Source: Thioflexithrix psekupsensis
GTDB taxonomy: Bacteria; Pseudomonadota; Gammaproteobacteria; Beggiatoales; Beggiatoaceae
Length of the DNA stretch: 64,000 bases
Assembly: GCF_002149925.1 (NCBI RefSeq)
Contig: NZ_MSLT01000023.1
Coordinates: 744,001 to 808,000 of the forward strand
Reading direction: 5' to 3'
A program made the position numbers and the translations under genes. Position 1 is the first letter of the stretch. Each line of letters begins with the position of its first letter. Shown here piece after piece: positions 18,726 to 27,902 of the stretch. The notes below the pieces were generated by a model. It worked only from the letters and a program-made list of their open reading frames with translations, made no database searches and was not told the DNA's origin.

Positions 18726-19574
18726 ATGACACCCGCGATGTTGAACAATCCCCCCGCCGCTTTTCTCCCCAAAATGACCCAAGCTGGCTTAAAACCCACT
18801 TATGCCGTGACCGCGTATGATGAGCGTGGATTGGCGCGTGAGGTGAATATTGCGGGCGAAACACCATTGACTTTATTTGTTGATGGGCGCGAATTGGTCA
18901 CGTTGATGACGCTGGGAACGTTCCCTGAAGCCTTAGCGATTGGTTATTTGCGCAATCAGCGTTTTATTGAGCGTATTGATGAGTTGGTGGAAGTATGCGT
19001 GGATTGGACGCGAGAGCGGGTGGATGTGAAAACGGCACGCGGCATCGAAAATTGGGAGGCACGTTTACAACATCGCACCGTGACAACAGGGTGCGGACAA
19101 GGGACAGTCTTCAGTTGTAGTATTAATAAAACCTATGAAATTCATTTGCCTGCGCTGACCTTGACGCAATCTTATTTGTATCATTTACTGGCCTTGTTGG
19201 CAGAGTATAACGAAGTGTATCGTCAAGCGGGCGCGGTACATGGTTGTGCCTTGTGTCGAGCGGGGGAAATTTTGGCATTTGTAGAAGATGTTGGACGACA
19301 CAATGCGGCTGATGCCATCGCAGGCTTAATGTGGTTACATCAGTGGTCAGGACAAGATATGGTGTTTTACACAACAGGGCGTTTAACCTCTGAAATTGTC
19401 ATGAAAACCGCTTATATGGGCATTCCTGTTTTATTGTCGCGCTCTGGTGTGACGCAAATGGGTTTAGAATTAGCCACCGAAATTGGCGTGACCATGATTG
19501 CCCGTGCAAAAGGTCAGCATTTTTTAATTTATAACGGAGTAAAAAATATTATTTTTGATGCCTCTCCTGTTTAA
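18726..19574 (+). CDS. fdhD: Formate dehydrogenase accessory sulfurtransferase FdhD
   Basis: A 282-residue protein needed to sulfurate the molybdenum cofactor before insertion into formate dehydrogenase. Diagnostic parts are E-T-P-L-T-L near the N-terminus, the HGCALC loop with C174 and C177, the EDVGRHNAADAIAG motif and TTGRLTSEIVMK. The start is uncertain among TTG 18720, ATG 18726 and ATG 18738; I use 18726. It lies immediately after moaA and before the HTH/PBP regulator. No formate dehydrogenase subunit gene is in the window. Confidence 0.95.
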   Translation: MTPAMLNNPPAAFLPKMTQAGLKPTYAVTAYDERGLAREVNIAGETPLTLFVDGRELVTLMTLGTFPEALAIGYLRNQRFIERIDELVEVCVDWTRERVDVKTARGIENWEARLQHRTVTTGCGQGTVFSCSINKTYEIHLPALTLTQSYLYHLLALLAEYNEVYRQAGAVHGCALCRAGEILAFVEDVGRHNAADAIAGLMWLHQWSGQDMVFYTTGRLTSEIVMKTAYMGIPVLLSRSGVTQMGLELATEIGVTMIARAKGQHFLIYNGVKNIIFDASPV

Positions 19575-19616
19575 AATGTTTAGCTTATTGCTTTTTAATG
19601 TGTGGATGATTGAATA

Positions 19617-20528
19617 ATGAACAGTATGCTTGATTCTTTACCGCCTTTTTTGAACGTCAAGCAAGTTGCAGATTATTTACAACTGCATGAAAAAAAGGTT
19701 TATTCTTTATTAAACGAAGGGCAAATTCCTGCGACAAAAGTGACAGGAAAATGGTTATTTCCACGTGAATTAATTGATCAATGGTTATTAGATAATAGTT
19801 ATGCGGGGGTTTTTGCGGATCGTTTATTAATTGCGGGGGCGGATGATCCCTTGTTGTATCGAATGGTGGCGTTATTAAGTGCAGAATGGCAAGAACAAGC
19901 CTTAATGGCACATCATCCCACCCCTGTGCAATGGGGATTGTCGTTATTGGCGCAACGGCGAGTGGATGCGGCCGTGATTCATTGGGGGCCGAGTGTAGAA
20001 AGTCATTTACGTCATGCTGCATTAATTCAACAATATCCGCAGCATTCGCAATGGTTAATTATTCGCTTATTTGAACGGGAACAAGGTTTATTATTTTCGC
20101 CTAAAATAGCGCATTATGCGCAATTACCGATTGAGCAATTATTGCAAAAATCTTTGCATTGGGTGACACGTCAAGAAGGCTCTGGTACACAATGGTTTTT
20201 ATTAGAATTATTGGCGCGCTATCACGTAAAATGGGCTGAATTAACGCGCGTCACAGAAGCTCGCTCAGTGCGCGAAGTCGGCGGCTTATTGATCACACAA
20301 CAAGCCGATATTGCGGTGGGCAGTCGGGCGATGGCGCATGAATTAGGTTTAACTTTTATGGCGTTGGATTGGGAAGCGATAGATGTGGCGTTAAATCGAG
20401 GGGTTTATTTTCGGCATTTATTTCAACAATTCTTAGCTTTTTTACAAACGCCCGCCACGCAAGCCCTGAGTCAATCTTTGCGCGGTTATCGTTTAGATCG
20501 CTCAGGGAAAATGATTTGGTCGGGATAA
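19617..20528 (+). CDS. HTH (excisionase-like) regulator with PBP-like sensor domain
   Basis: A 303-residue protein. The first ~60 residues are an excisionase/MerR-type winged helix-turn-helix (FLNVKQVADYLQLHEKKVYSLL, then ATKVTGKWLFPRELIDQWL). The remainder is a cytoplasmic periplasmic-binding-protein-like domain of the PF12727 type, without a signal peptide, including the DAAVIHWG and TRQEGSGTQWFLLELL segments. Such one-component regulators often accompany molybdate, tungstate or formate dehydrogenase genes and bind oxyanions or cofactors. The position after moaA-fdhD fits this; the ligand is inferred. Confidence 0.8.
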   Translation: MNSMLDSLPPFLNVKQVADYLQLHEKKVYSLLNEGQIPATKVTGKWLFPRELIDQWLLDNSYAGVFADRLLIAGADDPLLYRMVALLSAEWQEQALMAHHPTPVQWGLSLLAQRRVDAAVIHWGPSVESHLRHAALIQQYPQHSQWLIIRLFEREQGLLFSPKIAHYAQLPIEQLLQKSLHWVTRQEGSGTQWFLLELLARYHVKWAELTRVTEARSVREVGGLLITQQADIAVGSRAMAHELGLTFMALDWEAIDVALNRGVYFRHLFQQFLAFLQTPATQALSQSLRGYRLDRSGKMIWSG

Positions 20529-20535
20529 TAGGGGC

Positions 20536-22569
20536 TTAATTGGTTTTTGTCATCAATTTTTGCCCGCGCTCAAATGCCGTCAATTTGACACCTAATTTTG
20601 GAGAAAATAACCGTTGTATCCACGCAGGTTGAATGATTAAGCGTAGTTCATTAACTGAAGTCAGTGTTTCGCCAGTGTACCACTGATTAATATCCTGTTG
20701 AGACAGAATTAATGGATTATATAAAAAACCTGTTTCAGCCATTCGAGGAATAAGACGATGTCTCAATATCTTTTCCTCAGAAGTCTTAGTCTCTAAATAC
20801 ACCTCTGGTAAACGATAGAACGTGGTGTAAATCTTTCCTAGCAAAGATTTATCAATGTCCAATGTTAATAAAAACGGTTGATCCGTCCATTGTTCCACAT
20901 TAAGCCATTCCCCTTCCTTGATGTCTTGTTCTAATAAAATGGGCGAGGAAAAAGTGCTTTGTTGCTTTGCGATATATTGCAATAATAAATACCCTTTTTC
21001 TTCTATAACAGGCTTATAATTTTGCAATAAAATCTTGTAGGACTCTGCGTCATTTAAAAGTGGAAATTGATGGTCTATAGTCTGTAGTTTAAAAATAATA
21101 AATTCAGGAGGATTGTTTAAGAAAAATTGTTGGTTAATGTCCATTAATTTTTTCGTATAAACCGTGTAACTTTGAAAAACGGGACGTGGATGCCAATTAA
21201 AGTTATTCAGAAAAATAATCATCTGATCCCAAGAAAAAATATCTACCGTAGAATTGGCAATAATTTTACGCATTTCTGGCAATTCATATTGGCTTTTCAA
21301 ATTATTCCAACTCGATTGATAATGTTGGGTTAATTTAGGTAAGTCTGCTAGTGTGTTTATATTGGTTATGACTCGTCTATTCCACAAACCCAGAAAATTC
21401 TCAGCATGGTGGGGAATTCCAAACCCACCAGAAATCAAAACCCCGTACAAAGAAAAAACCACCACGGCATAACGCAACACTCGTTGTATTAAATAAACAA
21501 TCTTAGAAACATTTGAATAGTCATTCATCAAGAAAACAAGCGTCAGCGCAGTGGGGAAAAATATTAGAACATGAAGACCTTGACGAACAAATCCTGCCTT
21601 GAACGCTAAAAATAAACTCAGTAATAGCACTGTTCCAGTCACTAAGGCCGCCATTTTATTGGATTGCGTTGCTATATTCAGCACCACCAATCCCAAAAAG
21701 CATAAAAAAATGGCTAACGCATAGAATAATTGAGTCGGTAAATAACCCAAAGACATAGCCTCGCTATAACCCTTTGTGATTTCTATGGAATTAATGATAA
21801 AAATTGGGATATTGGCAAGGGATTGTCCTAATATCAGCCATACCAGACTGAATAAAAAAATAAAACTGAGCAGAATCACTAAAGCAATTTTCCAAGAATG
21901 CTGCCACCAAGCCATAAAGATAATGCCGGTCACAGCAATTCCAGTCCATACAAAAAAAGTGAATTTCCCCATCCCAATGATAATCAGAGCCAAAAAGGCT
22001 AACAATAAACCAAAATAATTTATCCACGTAAAATCATAACGAGTAAGCAAGTGAATGGAAAAAATAAAGATTATATGTAAAGCAAGAAAATATTTAGGCT
22101 CTAAATGCCAGCCGAGAGAAACTGTGATCAATAAAACAAAATAAAGTATCTTGTCTAAATCACTTTTAATGAAACGCAAAGCGTATAAAAATAAAATTGA
22201 CAGACTAAGAGAAATGACGATTTGAAATATTAAAAAACTCTTAAAAAGCTCTGGTAAATAAGCCGAATGAAAATGTTGATGATACCCCAATGGTGCAAAA
22301 GTAAATATATAATCCACTCCCGCCTGCCAATGATGAGTAAACGCATACCCCAACGCAGCAGTCCATGATGGATCAAGATTGACATTGGCGGGCTGCCCAA
22401 AACCAATCAAAGATAAAAAAATTAGGGTTATCACCCCAAGTGATATGAAATTTTTTTCATTTATCACTTGATTAAGCCACCGCTTATCAAATTGGAACTG
22501 ATTTGGATGCACAGTGTTATCACTCCGAGCCATTAAAAATGATTTTATTGGAAATCTGTCATCACCCAT
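20536..22569 (-). CDS. Polytopic membrane protein, possible GT-C type
   Basis: A 677-residue protein with about ten to twelve hydrophobic helices between residues ~35 and 390, then a ~285-residue extracytoplasmic domain. The first loop has N-L-D-P-S-W and a Gly/Pro-rich segment, an arrangement seen in GT-C glycosyltransferases, though a clear D-D/E pair is not obvious to me. The start at 22569 (or MARSD at 22533) has no clear ribosome site. It is transcribed against the moaA-fdhD-regulator operon and its stop is eight bases from theirs. The specific function is not recognised. Confidence 0.7.
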   Translation of the reverse strand: MGDDRFPIKSFLMARSDNTVHPNQFQFDKRWLNQVINEKNFISLGVITLIFLSLIGFGQPANVNLDPSWTAALGYAFTHHWQAGVDYIFTFAPLGYHQHFHSAYLPELFKSFLIFQIVISLSLSILFLYALRFIKSDLDKILYFVLLITVSLGWHLEPKYFLALHIIFIFSIHLLTRYDFTWINYFGLLLAFLALIIIGMGKFTFFVWTGIAVTGIIFMAWWQHSWKIALVILLSFIFLFSLVWLILGQSLANIPIFIINSIEITKGYSEAMSLGYLPTQLFYALAIFLCFLGLVVLNIATQSNKMAALVTGTVLLLSLFLAFKAGFVRQGLHVLIFFPTALTLVFLMNDYSNVSKIVYLIQRVLRYAVVVFSLYGVLISGGFGIPHHAENFLGLWNRRVITNINTLADLPKLTQHYQSSWNNLKSQYELPEMRKIIANSTVDIFSWDQMIIFLNNFNWHPRPVFQSYTVYTKKLMDINQQFFLNNPPEFIIFKLQTIDHQFPLLNDAESYKILLQNYKPVIEEKGYLLLQYIAKQQSTFSSPILLEQDIKEGEWLNVEQWTDQPFLLTLDIDKSLLGKIYTTFYRLPEVYLETKTSEEKILRHRLIPRMAETGFLYNPLILSQQDINQWYTGETLTSVNELRLIIQPAWIQRLFSPKLGVKLTAFERGQKLMTKTN

Positions 22570-22675
22570 TCGGACAATGATTAAAATATTCCCACAATGT
22601 CAAGGCGGAGTATACCTGATGACCTGATTTGTGGCCAACTCTTTCCGAAATTGACCCTTCAAACCAGATAAAAAA

Positions 22676-22709
22676 GTAATTGACAATCATTCTTATTTAC
22701 AACTATACT
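22676..22709 (+). promoter_or_regulatory. Sigma-70 promoter overlapped by a Fur-box-like site
   Basis: A perfect TTGACA (22680-22685), 18-bp spacer and TATACT (22704-22709) lie 65 bp before the Bfd-like gene. Bases 22676-22694 match the 19-bp Fur consensus at about 13 positions, including a central AATCATT. The overlap with the -35 would allow iron-dependent repression, as for many bfd genes. Confidence 0.65.
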
Positions 22710-22773
22710 TGAGTCCAGTGTTGAACTTGAGTCTTGATTCTGGCGGTTTGATTTTCTTTAAGGGGATTGGTCA

Positions 22774-23046
22774 ATGTATATCTGTTTATGTCAGCCTGTC
22801 ACGGATGGGCAAATTCGAGAAGCAGTCTGTAGTGGTGTGGCGTGTAATGTGCGGCAACTGCAAAACCATTTGGGCATCGCTAAACAGTGTAAAAGATGCG
22901 CCAGAGCCGCAAAAGAAGTGGTTAATGAGACCCTACTGAGTCTGGAACGAAATCACCCGCCCACGCACTCTATTCATGCCGTGGCCATGCAGGCTCATCT
23001 GGAAAAGATACCCACAACCCAATCCGCCGCAGGATTTTCGTTGTGA
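22774..23046 (+). CDS. bfd: Bfd-like (2Fe-2S) bacterioferritin-associated ferredoxin
   Basis: A 90-residue protein. The N-terminal 60 residues match Bfd: ligands C4-x-C6 and C39-x2-C42 around a helical core (VTDGQIREAV, LGIAKQCKRC). Bfd reduces Fe3+ in bacterioferritin to release iron. About 30 additional C-terminal residues (His-rich, then TTQSAAGFSL) are not typical. AAGGGGATT precedes the ATG, and a Fur-box/promoter combination lies upstream. No bacterioferritin gene is in the window. Confidence 0.85.
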   Translation: MYICLCQPVTDGQIREAVCSGVACNVRQLQNHLGIAKQCKRCARAAKEVVNETLLSLERNHPPTHSIHAVAMQAHLEKIPTTQSAAGFSL

Positions 23047-23121
23047 AGCATCGTCAAACAAAAACAGGTGAATTTTAGAAAAAACACAAATCAGCTTTAA
23101 TATTTCAATAACGTGTTTATT

Positions 23122-23550
23122 TTACATTTTATGCCACAGCCGTTGTGGGTTGAGTTTTTGACTTTTTTCATAACAAAACCCAGCTTGCTCTAACAACTGC
23201 ACATAAGAGGTTTCTGAACAATAAACCACATCCCATTCTTTTTCTAAATATTCTTTTAACGATCTAACCGCAATCGTGTCAAACGCATTCAACCATTGCA
23301 ACACGTGTTCTCGTTGTTGATCCGATAAATAGCCTTCAGACCCCTTATAAGCTAATTTCAGTCCGCTTATGCCTGATTTGGCATAAGCGGCTTTCCATTT
23401 ATCAATAAACTGCACACTACAACCACACACTTCAGCCACCGCCGGGCGAGAATAACCCAATAGGGACATTCTCACCGCTAAAGCCCGTTTCATTTCTCGT
23501 CGGTCGCCGGTTTCTTGTAATTCTAAAAGTTCAGGATATTGATTTGCCAT
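23122..23550 (-). pseudogene. IS630-type transposase, N-terminal fragment
   Basis: The frame encodes only the DNA-binding part of an IS630-family transposase: the KRALAVRMSLLGYSRPAVAEVCGCSVQFIDKWKAAY HTH, a second winged-helix part and a linker that ends abruptly at LNPQRLWHKM. The catalytic DDE domain is absent from the following bases. Comparison with the transposase at 32411-33442 places the natural start at 23550, although the open frame extends to 23634. No terminal inverted repeats were recognised. It lies downstream of fbp on the same strand. Confidence 0.75.
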
Positions 23551-23655
23551 TTTTAAATCCATCAAAGTAGAGGTGACAACGTGGAATGTAGCAGCCTTAT
23601 TTTGTGTTGTCGATAGATTTAAATGGACTTGCAAAAAAACGAGGTAAACTACAAT

Positions 23656-24666
23656 TTAAGTCGCTTGATGATAATCGATTAAGCGTTGCACTTCATGGCG
23701 CGATCCAAGAATGACAGGAACACGTTGATGTAAATCTGTTGGCACAATCTCCAAAATGGGTTGACGGCCAGTGGTGCTTAAACCGCCAGCTTGTTCGACA
23801 ATAAACGACATCGGACTGGCTTCGTAGAGTAAACGTAAACGGCCACCTTTTTCCTTATTTTTAGAATCTAAAGGATATAAAAAGACTCCGCCACGCATTA
23901 AAATGCGGTGAATTTCCGCCACCATAGAAGCAATCCAACGCATATTAAAATCTTTATCTCGTGTGCCGGTTTTTCCGGCCAGACATTCGCTGACATAACG
24001 TTTAACGGGTTCTTCCCAAAAGCGTTGATTAGAGCTGTTGATGGCAAATTCTTGGGTATCTTCAGGAATTTTGATATTAGGATGGGTTAAAATAAATTCG
24101 CCCACATTTTGATCCAAAGTAAAGCCATTTACCCCGTTACCCGTGGTTAAAACCATCATGGTGGCAGGCCCGTAAACGGCATAACCGGCGCAGATTTGTT
24201 GCGTGCCGGGTTGCAAGAAGTCTTTGACGGTGGGCTGTTCTACATGATCAGGACAGCGCAAAATAGAGAAAATAGTCCCAATCGACACATTCACATCAAT
24301 ATTTGATGAACCGTCTAAGGGATCAAAAACCAGTAAATATTTACCGCGGGGATACTGTGCGGGAATTTGATAGACATCGTCCATTTCTTCAGAGGCCATT
24401 GCGGCCAAATGTCCGCCCCATTCATTCGCCTTTAAAAAGAGCGTATTGGCAATAATATCTAACTTCTTTTGGGTTTCGCCCTGCACATTTTCCTGTTGAG
24501 TACTACCCAATACATTGACCAATGCGCCGTTTTTCGTGAGATGGGAAATAGTCTTACAGGCTAACACCACATCGGTAAGCAAGCCGGTAAAATCTCCGGT
24601 GGCACCTTGAATACTGCGTTGTTCTTCAATAATAAATTGCGTAATCGTGGTATGATTGGGAAGCAT
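23656..24666 (-). CDS. fbp: Class I fructose-1,6-bisphosphatase
   Basis: A 336-residue enzyme that hydrolyses fructose-1,6-bisphosphate to fructose-6-phosphate in gluconeogenesis and, in autotrophs, the Calvin cycle. Family motifs include [13 protein letters not shown] (metal and phosphate binding), ASEEMDDVY, the active-site lysine region [16 protein letters not shown] and a GGLSTTG loop. AGGAG lies seven bases before the ATG. The length is normal. A Calvin-cycle role would suit a sulfur oxidiser, but no other Calvin gene is nearby. Confidence 0.97.
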   Translation of the reverse strand: MLPNHTTITQFIIEEQRSIQGATGDFTGLLTDVVLACKTISHLTKNGALVNVLGSTQQENVQGETQKKLDIIANTLFLKANEWGGHLAAMASEEMDDVYQIPAQYPRGKYLLVFDPLDGSSNIDVNVSIGTIFSILRCPDHVEQPTVKDFLQPGTQQICAGYAVYGPATMMVLTTGNGVNGFTLDQNVGEFILTHPNIKIPEDTQEFAINSSNQRFWEEPVKRYVSECLAGKTGTRDKDFNMRWIASMVAEIHRILMRGGVFLYPLDSKNKEKGGRLRLLYEASPMSFIVEQAGGLSTTGRQPILEIVPTDLHQRVPVILGSRHEVQRLIDYHQAT

Positions 24667-24797
24667 AGGGTCTCCTTATGTGGAATGGCGAATTTATTGC
24701 TGTGTTGAAGTGGGCTGTGCTGCCCCGAACGTAGATTAGTAAATCAATAACTTCTAATATTATACTCGCGGCAGGGTATTTTTTTGAATTATAAATA

Positions 24798-24814
24798 TTT
24801 ATCGTAACGATAAA
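24798..24814. promoter_or_regulatory. 17-bp perfect palindrome before the TPR-cyclase gene
   Basis: TTTATCGT and ACGATAAA flank a single A, 14 bp before the cyclase start. The short symmetrical site suggests an operator. Confidence 0.45.
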
Positions 24815-24828
24815 TAATAACTAAGGAT

Positions 24829-26838
24829 ATGATTTTGAATTTATTAACGTTATTAAAGTGGTTAAAAATAACTATGATATGGAAATCAATATTAATTGGT
24901 TTACTCTATTCTGGAATAATGTCTGCCTCTGCCAACACAGAAGTATCTGAAGATGTTTTATTTTCGATTCAACAATTAATGAGCCAAGCCCAACAAGCCC
25001 AAATCAGAGAAGATAATCAAACGGCATTAACTTTACAAAGACAAGCCTCTGAATTATTACAATTGCATTTGCCTGATAGTGCGTTGTTTATGGAAAATAG
25101 TTATTTTTTAGCCAAGTTACATTATGATTTAGGCTCTTATGTACAAGCATTAGCCAGTTATGAAAAGGTGAGTGTATTGGCAGGAAAATTAGGAGATAAA
25201 GAAAAATTTGCAGCGGCTTTATTAGGGATGAGCATGACGCTGTGGCGACAGGACAATTACCAAGCGGCATTAGAACACGGTTTAAATGCTTTGCGTGCCT
25301 ATCAAGAATTGGATCATCGTGCGGGAATTGCCGACGCATTGCATAATATAGGAACGATTAATGACATACTGAAAAATTATGATAAAGCCTTAGAATATCA
25401 TCAACAGGCTTTAGTTTTACGCGAACAATTACAAGATCGCAAAGCAATTGCTGAATCTTTAAATGCGATGGGAATTGTTTATTATTTTTCAAAAAACTAT
25501 GAAAAAGCGGCCGAGTTTTACGAAAAAACATTGGCCATTCTCATGCAATTAGAAGATGATAAAGGCGTTGCTAAATTGCTTAATAACTTGGGTTTGGTGT
25601 ATAAAGAGCAAGGTGATTATGACAAAGCGATAAATTACTTTTTTCAAACCCTTGATTATGCAAATAAACTAGGGAACAAATATGAAATTGTCAATGTATC
25701 CAATAATATTGGTAAATTATTTATTTTGAAAGCGGATTATGATCAAGCTGAATTATTTTTGCATCGTGCTTTAAAAATTGCAGAAGAGATTGAGGCTAAA
25801 GATTTAATCAGAGAAAGCAGTGAATACTATTCTGATTTATTTGTTGCCAATAATGATTATGAAAAGGCGTTATTTTACTTTAAAAAGGCGGCTCAAATAC
25901 GAAGAGAATTGTTAGATGAAAATCGTGGCAAAGCGATTGCCGATCTACAAACCAAATATGAAACAGAGCAAAAAGCGCAAGAAATTGCTTTATTGCAACG
26001 CGAAAATAATATTAAACAGTTAGAATTAGAACGCCAAACTTTATTGCGTAATGGTTTCTTGATTGGTTTTGGTTTTGTTTTACTCATGGCAATGGTGGCG
26101 TTTTACTTATATATTGTGAAAAAGAAAGCGCATCATCAGTTGTCGGAATTATACAGTTTAATTTCGCAAGAAAAAGCCAAATCAGATCAATTATTACTGA
26201 ATATTTTACCCAGTCGTGTTGCCAATGATTTAAAAGAATTTGGCAAAACTGAACCTGAATTATTTGAAAATGTTACCGTGTTTTTTTCTGATATTGTGTC
26301 TTTTACCAAAACCTCAGAAAAATTGGATGTAAAAGTATTAATTGAGGAGTTAAATGATATTTTTACTGCCTTTGATAATATTGTGGAACGCAATCATTGT
26401 GAGCGAATTAAAACCATTGGTGATGCTTATTTGTGCGTTTGTGGAATGCCTGAGGAAAATCCTCAACATGCTTATAATATTGTGCGGGCAGCGGTGGAAA
26501 TTATTCAATACATGCAGCAACGCAACGCCCAACGATCTATCTCTTGGCAAATTCGCGTAGGCATTCATACTGGGCCTGTGGTGGGTGGCGTAGTGGGCGT
26601 GAAAAAATATATTTATGATGTATTTGGCGACACCATTAATACCACTTCTCGTATGGAAGCTAATTCCGAACCCATGAAAATTAATATTTCTTCCGTCACT
26701 TACGCCGCTATTCAAGGACAATTCAAAACCCAAGACCGCGGCGAAATTGATGCAAAAGGTAAAGGAAAAATGCGTATGTATTTTGTAGAAACGGATTCTA
26801 ATACTGCCCTTCTCAATGTGATGCAACACAACCAGTAA
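24829..26838 (+). CDS. TPR-repeat membrane adenylate cyclase (class III)
   Basis: A 669-residue protein. An N-terminal signal/anchor is followed by about eight TPR repeats (residues 50-380: e.g. ALEYHQQALVLREQL, NLGLVYKEQGDYDKAINYF), a transmembrane helix near 406-426, a short coiled coil and a class III nucleotidyl cyclase domain. Metal-binding D488 and D532 are present. The specificity residues read Lys (RIKTIGD) and Asp (YDVFGD), the adenylate cyclase pattern. So cAMP production is likely, gated by the periplasmic TPR domain. The start is uncertain: the AAGGAT element is almost adjacent to ATG 24829 and better spaced for TTG 24835. Confidence 0.9.
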   Translation: MILNLLTLLKWLKITMIWKSILIGLLYSGIMSASANTEVSEDVLFSIQQLMSQAQQAQIREDNQTALTLQRQASELLQLHLPDSALFMENSYFLAKLHYDLGSYVQALASYEKVSVLAGKLGDKEKFAAALLGMSMTLWRQDNYQAALEHGLNALRAYQELDHRAGIADALHNIGTINDILKNYDKALEYHQQALVLREQLQDRKAIAESLNAMGIVYYFSKNYEKAAEFYEKTLAILMQLEDDKGVAKLLNNLGLVYKEQGDYDKAINYFFQTLDYANKLGNKYEIVNVSNNIGKLFILKADYDQAELFLHRALKIAEEIEAKDLIRESSEYYSDLFVANNDYEKALFYFKKAAQIRRELLDENRGKAIADLQTKYETEQKAQEIALLQRENNIKQLELERQTLLRNGFLIGFGFVLLMAMVAFYLYIVKKKAHHQLSELYSLISQEKAKSDQLLLNILPSRVANDLKEFGKTEPELFENVTVFFSDIVSFTKTSEKLDVKVLIEELNDIFTAFDNIVERNHCERIKTIGDAYLCVCGMPEENPQHAYNIVRAAVEIIQYMQQRNAQRSISWQIRVGIHTGPVVGGVVGVKKYIYDVFGDTINTTSRMEANSEPMKINISSVTYAAIQGQFKTQDRGEIDAKGKGKMRMYFVETDSNTALLNVMQHNQ

Positions 26839-26957
26839 TTCTTTTTATCAGAGTTATGAATTTTTTAACGACAACACACGGCAAAAACTGTTAAACTAAC
26901 CCGTCCGATTATTCTAAATTCAACAACACAACAACCCATTTTTTAAAGGAGCGACCT

Positions 26958-27203
26958 ATGTTTGGCGAACATCATGAAATCGTCAAAGAGTTCCCACAAT
27001 ATCGGGATTCTATTAAGAACTTATGCGAAACAGATCAACATTTTCAACAGATGTATCAAGAATATCATGAGCTTGATGAAGAAATCTTGAAAATTGAACA
27101 GAATGTAGAACCTGTCTCCGATGTTTACGCTGAAACACTCAAGAAAAAACGGGTACATCTGAAGGATCAGATTTACCACAAATTGGTGCATCATTCAGCT
27201 TAA
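26958..27203 (+). CDS. YdcH family (DUF465) small protein
   Basis: An 81-residue, charged helical protein matching DUF465/YdcH, with characteristic EIVKEFPQ, F-x-x-M-x-x-E-Y-H-x-L-D-x-E-I and LKKKRVHLKDQIYHKL. Its function is unknown. TTAAAGGAGCGACCT precedes the ATG with good spacing. It is followed by a strong Rho-independent terminator. Confidence 0.85.
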   Translation: MFGEHHEIVKEFPQYRDSIKNLCETDQHFQQMYQEYHELDEEILKIEQNVEPVSDVYAETLKKKRVHLKDQIYHKLVHHSA

Positions 27204-27230
27204 TGGGTTTATTAGTGTAAACGATCTGAT

Positions 27231-27268
27231 AACGGCGACGAGAATGAATGCTTGTCGCCGTTTTTTTT
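27231..27268 (+). terminator. Rho-independent terminator
   Basis: A 12-bp stem (27231-27242 with 27251-27262, one G-U pair), 8-nt loop and eight or more T bases follow the YdcH-like gene. Confidence 0.92.
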
Positions 27269-27281
27269 GCCTCTTTTCCGT

Positions 27282-27310
27282 CTTGAAACGGCACACTTCA
27301 CGCTTATATA
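27282..27310 (+). promoter_or_regulatory. Candidate hsp20 promoter
   Basis: CTTGAAA (27282-27288) and TATATA (27305-27310) with a 16-bp spacer. The -35 matches both sigma-70 and heat-shock sigma-32; the -10 is closer to sigma-70. Confidence 0.45.
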
Positions 27311-27361
27311 CCCGTCAGTTGTCGCTTATTTTGATCATCATTTATACAGGGGGTATTGCAA

Positions 27362-27811
27362 ATGAACGCATCTCGTTTTCGTCACAATCCTTGGACTTTG
27401 TTGGATCAGTTATACAAAAACTTAGATCAAAGTTATTCTCATTACCCTGCCGAAGCGGACGAAGAGACTACCGTGGCAACCAGTGCATGGGTGCCTGCGG
27501 TGGATATTAAGGAAGAAGAAGACCGTTTTGTGATTCAAGCCGACATACCGGGCGTGGCACCGTCTGACATTGAAGTGACGATGGAAAAAGGCATGTTGAC
27601 GATTCGCGGCGAACGCAGCATACACACCGCAGAAGAACGTAAACTTTATAAGCGCGTAGAACGCACACGTGGCACATTTTATCGTCGTTTTGGTTTACCC
27701 GACACTGCGGATGCGGACAGAATCTCCGCTTCAGGTAAACACGGTGTATTAGAAATCATCATTCCCAAACGACAAGCCGCCCAAACACGCAAGATTGATG
27801 TGCGCTCCTGA
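27362..27811 (+). CDS. Small heat-shock protein Hsp20
   Basis: A 149-residue chaperone that holds unfolded proteins. The alpha-crystallin domain spans about residues 45-140 (AVDIKEEEDRFVIQADIPGV, GMLTIRGER, ASGKHGVLEIIIPK). The C-terminus is short and ends KIDVRS without an obvious I-x-I motif. GGGGGT lies eight bases before ATG 27362, which is chosen over an in-frame TTG two codons earlier. A perfect 10-bp hairpin follows the gene. Confidence 0.95.
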   Translation: MNASRFRHNPWTLLDQLYKNLDQSYSHYPAEADEETTVATSAWVPAVDIKEEEDRFVIQADIPGVAPSDIEVTMEKGMLTIRGERSIHTAEERKLYKRVERTRGTFYRRFGLPDTADADRISASGKHGVLEIIIPKRQAAQTRKIDVRS

Positions 27812-27842
27812 GTGAGTTTTGTTAAAGTTGTTGTGTAGAAAA

Positions 27843-27870
27843 AACAGGCCTGGTGGGGATCAGGCCTGTT
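27843..27870 (+). terminator. Hairpin after hsp20
   Basis: A perfect 10-bp stem (AACAGGCCTG, 8-nt loop, exact complement). It has no T-run, so it may be a weak terminator or a processing site. Confidence 0.5.
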
Positions 27871-27902
27871 GTTGTGAGCGAAATTTTTAAGGACAAAATA
27901 GC

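Noticed and set aside
26350-26829. 159-residue minus-strand frame inside the TPR cyclase
   Set aside because: It is the antisense shadow of the catalytic domain, with no family resemblance.
27843-27870. CRISPR repeat or attachment site
   Set aside because: A single palindrome with no repeated copies; better explained as a terminator-like hairpin.
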